The position numbers were made by a program, and so were the translations under genes. The notes beneath the pieces were generated by a model that worked only from the letters and a program-made list of their open reading frames with translations, was not told the DNA's origin and did no database searches. 64,000 nt of DNA from NCBI RefSeq assembly GCF_030505395.1, contig NZ_CP130044.1, positions 2,961,001-3,025,000 on the forward strand, read 5' to 3'. The stretch is from Asticcacaulis sp. ZE23SCel15. GTDB lineage: Bacteria > Pseudomonadota > Alphaproteobacteria > Caulobacterales > Caulobacteraceae. Of the stretch, positions 1 to 9,300 are shown one piece after another. Every line of letters starts with the position of its first letter. Positions within the stretch are counted from its first letter, which is position 1.

Positions 1-712
1 CGAGAATCTCTTTTGCCGCACCTGGGTTATTGGCAAAAATTGTCTTGCTTAAGAAAACACGAAGAACCAGTTGCCTATCAACATCAATTGACTCATCCAT
101 AAATACCGTATGCACAAGATCAAACAAGTCCGCTGAATGCCTCCTCTGAATTAAACACTTGAGCTTAAGCGCGATAATTTCTTCCAGCGCCATACATCGT
201 AACTCTGCTGAGCATTGCTCAGAATCAGAGTATGGATGAATGAGCGTTTTGGATACTGGCGTCAAATACAGCTTATCCATTTCAACAACGTCGACCTTAA
301 TACTGATCGTCAGGTCGTCTTCTTCTCCTAAGAAGTCATTGAAAAACACATGCCCCTTGTAAACAGTACGACTTTTGTCGCCAAATGAGCCCGCCGCCAG
401 GGTGTTTCGTTGTGTGAGAAACTCAACACCGCAAAGCCGTTGGGCCTCTTTGCAGGCGTCGTTAATTGCTTGAAGGAGGCGCGACTGATCAACTGGTCCG
501 GAGACCGAAAAGTCTAAATCGCTTGAGAAACGCGTATCGGGATAAAAAGCCTTTCTGAGGCAATTCCCCCCCTTAAAAACAAGGAGCGGCCCAAGGTAAG
601 CATTCTCGTAAATTGCTTTGAGTAGCCAGCCGAAAATATAATCGCGCTCGACATTCACATGGTGAATGTCAAGTTCCTCAGCTTTATCGTGCACCTCATC
701 GGTGTGAATCAT
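1..712 (-). CDS. AbiEii/AbiGii-type nucleotidyltransferase, C-terminus outside the window
   Basis: Reading the minus strand from an ATG at 712 gives an open frame of 237 codons that runs off the left edge. Residues 45-70 carry the nucleotidyltransferase core seen in AbiEii toxins: VFKGGNCLRKAF, then RFSSDLDF, giving the GG pair (48-49) and the metal-binding DxD (D65, D67). A GTGAGGGG ribosome site precedes the start. AbiEii proteins are the toxin half of type IV abortive-infection systems. The usual AbiEi antitoxin is encoded upstream of the toxin, but upstream here is only a 123-base gap and then a divergent resolvase gene. An antitoxin could lie downstream, beyond the window. Family assignment is firm; toxin activity is inference. 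Confidence 0.85.
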   Translation of the reverse strand, partial: MIHTDEVHDKAEELDIHHVNVERDYIFGWLLKAIYENAYLGPLLVFKGGNCLRKAFYPDTRFSSDLDFSVSGPVDQSRLLQAINDACKEAQRLCGVEFLTQRNTLAAGSFGDKSRTVYKGHVFFNDFLGEEDDLTISIKVDVVEMDKLYLTPVSKTLIHPYSDSEQCSAELRCMALEEIIALKLKCLIQRRHSADLFDLVHTVFMDESIDVDRQLVLRVFLSKTIFANNPGAAKEIL

Positions 713-835
713 GCGCCCCTCACAATCTCAGGCTACCGAAATACCATAGAGATGTCGATGTCTCCTCCCAGCAATGATGCATCCAGAACGAACCAAATTC
801 GCTCTCTTATCCCGCCCATAAGGAATAACTAACCC

Positions 836-1606
836 GTGTCACCTCCTATAATCTCAGAACAAGACGTCCCAGCCTCTATCAAAGCTGAACTCGCAAAGGC
901 TGAGCCAGACGTCGATATATTGAGGACCTGGTTCGTAGCCGAGTATCAGAAGACGTCTGGCACACCGTTCGATATTAATTCAGCGACAGTAGACGACCTT
1001 GGAAAGTTCGCCGGGTGGCTAAATTTTCAAATTTTAAAGGTCGATTTGCTCGTACCTATTTCCCGTGCACCTCGTTTACAAAACAAGTATTTTGCCAATT
1101 ATAGCAGCAAGGTGACCAGCATTTCACAGCGAGGTTGCTTGATTTGTCGTACGGGCTTCCCAGTCAACATTGTAAATGTGAGGCTACCGCCGGTGTCCAG
1201 GCAGGCTATAAAAGGTCCGCACTTCAAAGCCATGCAAGCTGCATTTAAAGAGCGATTTTCGAAACTTGCAGGCAAAATTGGAAAGGATGAGCGCTTGTGC
1301 GTGGCGGCAACGTTCGTCCTAAGCCCCTCCAAAAAGCGCAATGACAAAGACGTAGATAATATGGCAAAAGCCACCATGGACGCCTTGGCGCGCGCAATTG
1401 GTTTCAACGATGCCTGCGTTCAACACCTCGACATTGTAAAGCTCACCTTCCCTGACTCTGAAGAGTACATGGTGCTGCGAATTGCCCCCACCAATTTACA
1501 AGACCACGACGACACCATTGTCCCCGTTCAACATCATTCTTGGGGCGGGACTGAACCGATTAATCTCGATGATTGGCTCGCCTCCGGAGCGGCATCGGAA
1601 CCTTGA
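836..1606 (+). CDS. RusA-like Holliday-junction resolvase with N-terminal extension
   Basis: The protein has 256 residues and starts at GTG 836, preceded by AAGGA about 11 bases upstream. Residues about 150-205 match the RusA core: DVDN at 172-175, an AKATMDAL helix, then FNDA at 190-193. D172, D174 and D192 fit the metal-binding D70, D72 and D91 of E. coli RusA. RusA is about 120 residues and normally phage-borne, so the extra 110 or so N-terminal residues are unusual and I do not recognise them. The gene is divergent from the AbiEii gene and no phage structural gene is visible. The likely role is cutting branched DNA; whether it serves a mobile element or a defence function cannot be told. 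Confidence 0.75.
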   Translation: MSPPIISEQDVPASIKAELAKAEPDVDILRTWFVAEYQKTSGTPFDINSATVDDLGKFAGWLNFQILKVDLLVPISRAPRLQNKYFANYSSKVTSISQRGCLICRTGFPVNIVNVRLPPVSRQAIKGPHFKAMQAAFKERFSKLAGKIGKDERLCVAATFVLSPSKKRNDKDVDNMAKATMDALARAIGFNDACVQHLDIVKLTFPDSEEYMVLRIAPTNLQDHDDTIVPVQHHSWGGTEPINLDDWLASGAASEP

Positions 1607-1689
1607 ACTTGCCGTCAAACCGTTTTACGTTACGGATCGAGCCCGCCGAGTGGAAACCTATCGGCCTCCATCTGCGAATACGAGCCCAG

Positions 1690-1708
1690 CGACCGGCAAA
1701 GCCGGTCG
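1690..1708 (-). terminator. Perfect 8-bp hairpin after the ABC remnant
   Basis: CGACCGGC and GCCGGTCG pair perfectly around a 3-nt loop, just downstream of the stop codon of the minus-strand ABC-transporter remnant. No T-run follows, so it may be a weak terminator or a relic of one. Confidence 0.45.
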
Positions 1709-1716
1709 AAACAGCC

Positions 1717-2155
1717 TTACCCCCACAACCTCTTATACGCCGCCAAGTCCGCCAGCAATTCTGCATGCCTCCCCTGCCTGACCAAGCGGCCGTCCTTCAC
1801 GAACAGGACGTTGTCCGCGATCTCGGCCACGTTCTCGTGGTGCGTTATCATAATAAAGGTTCTATCGCCCCAGAAAAGCTCCCGTAGTTCCGTCACCACG
1901 GTCTGCTCACTAGCCGGGTCCAGAGCTGACGTGCTCCCATCGAGGATCACCACTGGTACATAGACGCCGGAGACGCGGGCCAGCTCCAGTTTCTGCAGTT
2001 GACCGCCGGAGAGTTGCTCCCCCTGCTCGCCTACCAATGGCATCGAAATCCAATTCACGTCCGTCTTCCACGAACTTCAATCGCTTCAGGACGTCGGCAA
2101 GGTCTTCCCGCCCAAACCTAGTCGGCGGATAGGTTAGGTTGCTGCCGAGGCTCAT
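1717..2155 (-). pseudogene. Remnant of an ABC exporter ATP-binding domain, truncated and frameshifted
   Basis: Two minus-strand frames together give the C-terminal part of an ABC ATPase. The first (about 2155-2050) reads MSLGSNLTYPP...DLADVLKRLKFVEDG, the region between Walker A and the signature motif. The second (about 2043-1717) holds the signature LSGGQ, a Walker B (VVILDGSTSALD) and the switch histidine (ITHHEN). Walker A and all membrane segments are missing, and the join at about 2045-2050 needs a frame change. The Walker B glutamate position is G in DGST, another sign of decay. The 5' end coincides with a degenerate copy of the dispersed GCGGACAT repeat at 2158. Not functional. Confidence 0.85.
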
Positions 2156-2157
2156 TT

Positions 2158-2218
2158 GCGCCCAAAGCGGCCATCGACCAAGCGAACACCCATAGCGCCC
2201 ATAAGCTGCAATTGAGCT
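2158..2218. repeat. Degenerate copy of the dispersed GCGGACAT paired repeat
   Basis: GCGCCCAAAGCGGCCATCG at 2158-2176 resembles the left half of the repeat family. A weak right half (GCCCATAAGCTGCAATT) ends near 2217. It lies at the broken 5' end of the ABC remnant. Confidence 0.4.
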
Positions 2219-2385
2219 TTCAATTTTTCTCAAACCAAGCGGTTCAATGGCTGCGGGCAACGTCGTTCTCTAACACGTAATTCAGTTAGCAGAGTAACTT
2301 GCGACTCAGGCTAATTACTAGCCAAGGTGTCTTTAAACCACTTTAGCACCGCGGAACCCAAGTTTCACAACTAGGCACGGGGGGC

Positions 2386-5300
2386 TTGGTAAAATTGCGA
2401 GCCGACGAAAAAAAAATTCTTGACCTGCTCGAATTTGCCCAGAAGAACATGCTGCAATGGGGAAATGCGGATCTTCTGGCGCCCGGCCCGGACAAAAACC
2501 TCGAACGTGTAAGTCACCTCGCCATAGTTGCATCTTTGTGGACGCGGAAATCGGGCGAACGACAAGCAGCGGCTGTTTGGTTGATCCTTCCGCCAAATCA
2601 CAATGCGCCTCCAGAAGAAACACTCTCTCGACTATCAGACAGTGTGGCGCTGGCTATGCGAGAGATCTCCGATGGCAAGGCAACCGATACTCATATTACC
2701 GAGGCGTTCAGTTTCCTCACGCTCATAAGCACACCGAACTTCGACTCGAGTAATCTAGTCGCGTTACTCGCTCAAGCATCCAAACACACAGCCATAATTG
2801 TCCTGCAAGCAAGGCATTATCGCGCTGCCGGCCTAAACAGTGACGACGGCTCTGAAATTGATGAAGATGTATGGACGCAACACTTGGGAAACCTGATAGG
2901 CCGAGCCGAGGCAATTGCCAAGGAGAGGGGCAGTTACATCTTACTTGACTTAGGGGGCTATTTTCCGTCGCGTGCTGAAAATATGGAAATCCTCATGGCG
3001 GTTGGGGATGTTGGGGTCTTTGGCAACGAGCCGCCGGGGAGGCCTGCTGATCAGATTATCTGCCAGGTAGGCGAAATCTACAACGCTGCGGCATCAGGCG
3101 ATATCGGCATCGCAATTTTCCAAATCGAGACTGCAGACGACATGTCTGACAGGCAGAAATTCTTTCTCAAGCTTGAAACGTATTCTACCGCAAAGCTGAC
3201 AGACAAAGTTCAAGAATTATTGGAGCAGACCAAGCCTACTCTAACTGACCTATCTGCCGACCAGGCAATAAATGTAGCCCGGATAGCCGAGACTGCAGAC
3301 GCGGACGATTTTGCTGAGATATTGCTTCGTCAGGCGTTACCAGAGCTTAGGAATGAGCGCCAGTTTCGGTATGCGTTTGAAACCGCCTTAAAAATAGGAC
3401 GCGGCGCCCTAGTTTCCAACCTTGCCACAGCCTTTTTTAGGTATTTCCCACAATCCCCGATGCTCGTGAGCTATCAAGTTTCCGAGCATGTGAGGCTTGG
3501 AAATTACGACATTGCAGCGAAAATGCTAGCGAATTCCACAGTACAATCAGATATTGAGGATTGTCGGTATTATGCGCTTCTCAGTGAGCTGACGCGCCCG
3601 TTGGATTGGGCTGCCGACTGCGTTCTGTCAACGATCGAAGACGCCATGCCAACACGGTCGGAGGAAGTGCTCAAAGATGTTGCGGCCATTCTGGAACGAC
3701 AAGACGCACGACTTGAAGCAATATGCCTGTTTGAAAATCGACGAACATCTCTAACTAGCTCTCAAATTCTGACCTATGCACGTCTACTCCGTCACGCGCT
3801 ACAGGTCGGTGAACTCGCTACCGAAGATGCGATGGTAGAAAAGTTCACAGATGTAGCGTTGGACTACCTCGCTGGGCACCCGGACGCGGGTCCAGTCAGA
3901 GTAGCGCTCACGCGAGTATTGTCACCGTCCATACTCGCGAGTGACGGCATCCCCATCTTGATCGCGGCGCTCCTCAAGCGAGCCGAGCCCATGCAACGGA
4001 TCCGATCGCGCCCCCCTTTCGATCGACGTCCCCTACCGTTAGATCCGAGACTGACGATGTCGGAACTTACACGGATATGGATTAAGCTGAACGATCAAGG
4101 GAAAGGCATAGTTCAGGCCGGGAAGGTAACTCTCGCTGCGAAGGACATAAGCCAGCCCCCCGAACAAATTATCGCGGGCATCCTAGATCTCGTCGACTAT
4201 CAAGGAAAACGCATTACAGATCAGGTCGACGTAAATCTTATGTCTATGTACGTGGGTGCAGCTTGTGCAATAGCCCATCAATCACCAGAGCCTGACGATG
4301 ATCTGATTGTTCTTCGTGTAGCGGGTAGTCGTTTGGCAATTTCTGGCAAAGGCCAGCAAGCGCGGGACTTTGCGGAGTTCGCCTTATCAATCGCCAAAGA
4401 CCGTCCGGAACGTAGGCGACGCGCGCTTTTCACATTTGCAGATATTTATGCCCGACTTGGCATGAAGTTAGAAGCCCTGATTGCTCTAGCTGCAGGCTAT
4501 GGAGCGTCAGGCACTGTCACATGGGACGACGTCTGGTTCGAGACAAATCTATTATTCCGACTAATGCGCGACCTAAATTTGCTTCCGTTCGCGCTTCCGT
4601 TCGTCGATCGATCAAGACAAGCACTAGAAGAACTGGGGGTGACGCAGCAGGAGAGTTATAAATTAGACACGTTGTTCTTGCAGGCCCGCACCATGCGTTT
4701 CGATCTGGAAACCGATGATAGCGCGGAGTTGATCGAACTCATCGGTCTGGCCATCGAGAATGCGGAAAGCGCACTCACCCGGAATCATGACGTTTTGCCC
4801 ATCGCCATGGTATTGAATAATTTGCTTTTAGGCGCTCGTGAACGGGACCTGGCTGAAGCTAAAGCACTCACTGAAACCCTGGCTCAAATAGCTGAAATTC
4901 TGCCCGCTAGCCAACAGCAGTATATCCGAGCAACGGGCCCGGACCCACTTATTGCTGACATCGCGACCCTAGTCGCCACTATGGATCAGCCCCGCTACGC
5001 TGTTGATGCTGGTTATGACTTGCGGAATGTACGTATCATGGCTCAACGGGCCGTTCGCGGAGCAGTGACCGAGGTCAATCCCGCCGCGATGATGTACGCA
5101 ATTGAGGCTGCAGCAGATCATGGCCTTTCTGTAACAAAGACGGACGGCTCAGTCGTACAAGGTGAACGGCTACTGGCCTGTGCAGATGCTCCGAATAAAG
5201 CTGCTGAGTTACTAAGCCAAGGGACAATTTCTGTGGTAGGTATGGGTTTACTCGACGAAACGCTCGCTGTAGTTCGATATGATAGTGGGACAGTTTTCGA

Positions 5301-6207
5301 TTTTACTTTGGAAACTGGAGATGTGTTTTCTGCTTCTGCCCTCTCAAAATGGACTAAGCGTTTTCCGAAGGACTACATGCTTGATGATTCTCGGCTGACA
5401 CAAGAGGAAGTACGCTCAAGCGTCGCCAACCTTGGACTGTCGGCGCTGCCGCCACGTTTGGTTATAGTATCCAGCGCAAACCTCCATCGCCTTCCTGCTA
5501 ATTTGCTCACTGTAGGACGCAATTATGCTGGGTTTGCCCATGCCATATCTACCACCCCCTCGCTCGAATGGCTCAGTCGTTCGCGCTTGCTTAATCGCCA
5601 GGGAGACGGCGCCGCTCGTATGTGGGTTCCCACTATTAACGGCGCGGGCAACGCAACTTTGACCCTAATGCGTGAGGACATTGACGACGTGCTCGTCTCA
5701 AACGATGTACACCTAGAGTACGGCCCCCTTCCGTCTCTGGATTTCGCTAATATTGACGTCGCGATAATAGGCGCACATGGCGGCCTCGCAGACGCGAACC
5801 GCTACTTTAGGTCTGTGGCCAATGACAATGACGAGGTAACCGAGATATCCGATCTGACCAACATTACTCGTCACGCCCGATTGACTATTCTGTTCGTGTG
5901 CTCGGCCGGACGGGTTGATCCGTCGCCGGAAACCGGCGACGTCATCGGTTTGTCGAAACACGTCCTCGCGCGGGGTTGTTCGGCCGTGATTGCTCCCGCA
6001 TGGCCAATTCCATTCACAATAGTTCGCACTTGGCTCGCCGCCTTCCTTCCAGCGTGGCGCGCGGGCGACCTGCTAATCGATGCATACCACAAAGGCAATA
6101 TGGCAGTGGCGAACAGTACCAGCTGGGACGCGAAGCGAGCCTTAGCCATGACGTTATACGGAGATCCATTTATTAGGACTTCGCTTGCAAACGCTGAATC
6201 TGAATGA
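2386..6207 (+). CDS. Large helical-repeat protein with C-terminal CHAT (caspase-like) protease domain
   Basis: The protein has 1273 residues from a TTG start with a G-rich ribosome site close upstream. Residues 1-230 are an unrecognised alpha/beta region. About 260-900 are mostly helices of TPR-like character. From about 945 to the end is a CHAT domain: LVIVSSANLHRLPANLL, then GAHGG with catalytic H1131, then LFVCSAG with catalytic C1172, then AWPIPF and a closing LYGDP motif, all typical of the family. CHAT peptidases in bacteria act in immunity, for example Csx29 of type III-E CRISPR and the proteases that activate gasdermins. No signal peptide, so cytoplasmic. The gene converges on the giant STAND gene with 185 bases between their stop codons. 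Protease function is well supported by the catalytic pair; its target is unknown. Confidence 0.85.
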   Translation: MVKLRADEKKILDLLEFAQKNMLQWGNADLLAPGPDKNLERVSHLAIVASLWTRKSGERQAAAVWLILPPNHNAPPEETLSRLSDSVALAMREISDGKATDTHITEAFSFLTLISTPNFDSSNLVALLAQASKHTAIIVLQARHYRAAGLNSDDGSEIDEDVWTQHLGNLIGRAEAIAKERGSYILLDLGGYFPSRAENMEILMAVGDVGVFGNEPPGRPADQIICQVGEIYNAAASGDIGIAIFQIETADDMSDRQKFFLKLETYSTAKLTDKVQELLEQTKPTLTDLSADQAINVARIAETADADDFAEILLRQALPELRNERQFRYAFETALKIGRGALVSNLATAFFRYFPQSPMLVSYQVSEHVRLGNYDIAAKMLANSTVQSDIEDCRYYALLSELTRPLDWAADCVLSTIEDAMPTRSEEVLKDVAAILERQDARLEAICLFENRRTSLTSSQILTYARLLRHALQVGELATEDAMVEKFTDVALDYLAGHPDAGPVRVALTRVLSPSILASDGIPILIAALLKRAEPMQRIRSRPPFDRRPLPLDPRLTMSELTRIWIKLNDQGKGIVQAGKVTLAAKDISQPPEQIIAGILDLVDYQGKRITDQVDVNLMSMYVGAACAIAHQSPEPDDDLIVLRVAGSRLAISGKGQQARDFAEFALSIAKDRPERRRRALFTFADIYARLGMKLEALIALAAGYGASGTVTWDDVWFETNLLFRLMRDLNLLPFALPFVDRSRQALEELGVTQQESYKLDTLFLQARTMRFDLETDDSAELIELIGLAIENAESALTRNHDVLPIAMVLNNLLLGARERDLAEAKALTETLAQIAEILPASQQQYIRATGPDPLIADIATLVATMDQPRYAVDAGYDLRNVRIMAQRAVRGAVTEVNPAAMMYAIEAAADHGLSVTKTDGSVVQGERLLACADAPNKAAELLSQGTISVVGMGLLDETLAVVRYDSGTVFDFTLETGDVFSASALSKWTKRFPKDYMLDDSRLTQEEVRSSVANLGLSALPPRLVIVSSANLHRLPANLLTVGRNYAGFAHAISTTPSLEWLSRSRLLNRQGDGAARMWVPTINGAGNATLTLMREDIDDVLVSNDVHLEYGPLPSLDFANIDVAIIGAHGGLADANRYFRSVANDNDEVTEISDLTNITRHARLTILFVCSAGRVDPSPETGDVIGLSKHVLARGCSAVIAPAWPIPFTIVRTWLAAFLPAWRAGDLLIDAYHKGNMAVANSTSWDAKRALAMTLYGDPFIRTSLANAESE

Positions 6208-6392
6208 TCTCCCCTACGTTCGGTTAGACACAAGATATGGCGATGAAATGTCCCCAGTCTGCGGCGCGATATCGCTGACCTTGCCTGAGACTGCCCAGCC
6301 GAACAAGCGAAACCACGGAAATATCGACCCAGCTTGATCGCGCCTAATGGGTCGCCCACACACACCCATCGCCTCGCTCAACTGCAACATAA

Positions 6393-9300
6393 TCAGAAGC
6401 CGAATGCTACTTCTCGCTCCGCGAAAGCTGTTCGCCTGACCTTGGTTTCCCCATCTTGTGCCGTACGCCAACACAATGTGACGTATTCCGGCGACAATGC
6501 GTGTCGCACCTTACCCAATTGTCGTCTTGAAATCCAAAGGACATAGCCATCCCCAGCTGTGTCATGGTCTGTCTCATGGCTATGAATCCCCCCATCTCGC
6601 CAGTAGACTGTTTTCGCCATCACATCACCGCTATCGTCAACCCAGGTTAAGGGATTGCCTGATAGAGGTTTCCAACCAAGGCTAAACGCGACCTTCGGGC
6701 AAATTAAGGGTGCCTCAACAGCGAGCGCCTCTGCGTGTCCCAGCCTCGAGTGAACTACGCCTCCTAGCGCAGCTGGTTCGGGATAAAGTGGAACAACAGT
6801 TTCCGAAATGTGGATAGCCGGCGCCTCAAATATGAAAAACTCCATATCCTCACGGCTTGCGGTTGCTTGTTGCGGTCCCCAGTACTGATGCACGGTTCGT
6901 TCATCCGCCCACAGGCCAGCACGGTAGCTCGACGTTGCGGCCAACACGATCACATCACTTGGTTCGACGTGTAACAGGTCTGGCGCAGCCTCCGAAAGCC
7001 ACTCATCTCGTTTGTGAAAATCTCGGGATATCTCGACCGTTGAAAGATACTCCGGCCGGATTTCCGCAGATACAGGTGGCAGAATACTCGAATAGGCGCC
7101 GGCAGCGGGAAGAATGAGGTTAACGTCATCGGGTTCAAGATAGCCCGCGTTGGACAACTCTCCGACAACCGCTCTCATGGCTTTAAAGGCAAAGAGCGTA
7201 CTTATTTTGCGGTAGCTGATGTGGAGCCGGAGGCGCTTTAACCTGGAGTTTTGGGCCTTGGCAGCCTCTGGGCCAAACACGTCAAGGCCACCCGCGGCAC
7301 TCATTAGGCTCCCTGCACGAGTTCTTACGTTCGCAATCGATAAGCCTGAAGCATCGGCAGTCCAGCGCACGGGCCGCTCTAGGAGCCACGTCCAGCTCAA
7401 GGGGCTTTCCGTGTAGAGTCCGCTCGCAAATTCTGAAATGCCGGATGGGGGCTCAAACCGCTCATAATTTGGGTTGGCTGGCAGTTCCATCGTGTAGGTA
7501 ATAGGAAGCGAAGCCTCCGGCCACGATATTGCCACCTCCCATAGGTCAGCCAGATCTTCGACGATCTGGGAAATAGCCTGGTCATAACCACAAGCCAGTT
7601 GCTGCAACCTTGGCTCGGTAACAGCTCTCACAACCAAATTGTCGCGGCAATCCCAGGCCAGTTGGGCTCCCTCCAGTGTAAATATACCGTCCTCTTGCAG
7701 GAGTGACTCGACTGCCGCCGCGACGATTTCTTCCCCATGGGGTACGGTCAGCAACTCCCGACAGGCCGGGCGGACAAGATTCACCAGCTTGATTGCATTT
7801 GACCGTACGCCGATGAGAAGTATCTCAGCGAGGGAACGAGCATCGCTCATCTCCTCGGTTTCCTCTGTGGGCGGCAACTTTACATCTTCGCCGATCTTGT
7901 AATCACGAAACTCTTTCAGATGCGCTTCCAACAACGACCACGCTGATGCCCAACTGGGGCGTGGCGATATAATTTCGATAATGTCCGCGAGGTCGCCGAT
8001 CATGTAATCGAGATATTCGCGGCGGTTCGCCATATCATCGACGAAAATGTCGAACGCTTTCTGGCGAGCCGGCTCACCCTCCACCAAGGCTCTGACAGTG
8101 AGAGCTCGCCGTTTGGCATCGCCTGAAAATGAACTACCCCACCCCCCTTTTTCTTTTGCAATCACTTCCAGCGCTGCAAGGAACTCCTTCGCCTTATCGA
8201 TCTTGCCGGCACTTACGGATATCTCTGCCGCGACAGCAAGCGCACGCTCATCCTCAGCGATTTCGGGCACCGCCACCAAGAACTGCACCATCGCTTCGAA
8301 GCCTTCGAGCTTGGCAAGGTGCTCAAAAGCCCGGGTGACACCGTACTTCCCGGTGCCTTCTGCCAAACTGTGGTAAATCTGTGCGGCTGACTGGAGGTCT
8401 GGGCAAAGAAAGAAGGGGTCTTCGGGACTGTTGCCGGATCGAGGCTTTGCAAGCGTCTGACGCCACCGTTCTATAAGATCAACCTCAAACTCGATTCCCG
8501 CGGATCTGGCAACCTCAACCATCTCCGTCATGTATTGGATGCGCTTGCTACGTCGGCAATCGATCGCCAGATGTTCCATGGCGGATTGGGTGATTGCGGC
8601 ACGCTGCCGCTCGGGAGCCAGTTCGATGAAGCGTGGAAGAACATTCGGACTGTAATCGTCTGCCAAAGGCAATCCCAAACGCCCGTAAATTAGTGCGGCC
8701 GCAGACGAAAAATCGGGGTTCTTAGTCGCAACTCCGATTGTGAGACCTCTTACTTGGTCTACCCAGTCTGCCAAATTCCACTGGTCCAAATTGTACCTTG
8801 AAGCTAAGGCCCACGCCGTAGAAGTTTGGGCCGCCTCGCTTAAGTAGTTGACGGATAAGCGACCGGCCGCCTGGCTACCTTTTGTATCTGACATGCCCGC
8901 CAGCAATCGACCATAGAAGGCTATTCGGTCAGGCGCCCCTTTCCGATCCTCAGCGTTCGCCTTCCGGAAAAAATCATCCCACATGCTGTACTGCGGATCT
9001 TTTTTTGCCTCTCGAGCCCAGCCTAAGCCTTCGTCATGCATCGAGTTGAGCAAATCCCTAGCTCTACGAAGTGAGCCTACCTTCACCAGCGCAATGGCTG
9101 TTTCTGCCGCCTCGGTGAGTTGCTCGTCTGGCGTATCCTCAATTCCATTGGCATAAACGATCCGACGATCTGCCTCTACCGCATCATGGTTGTTCCGAAA
9201 CGCGGCGACAGCATATCCCCGAAGCGCGGCGCCTCTACCCAATAAGCCAGGATCATTTTGAAATATCTGATCCGTACTGGCGAGGAAGTCGCCAAAAATA

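Noticed and set aside
6208-6392. Bidirectional terminator between the CHAT and STAND genes
   Set aside because: Only distant, short complementary stretches are present; no compact stem with a T-run on either strand.
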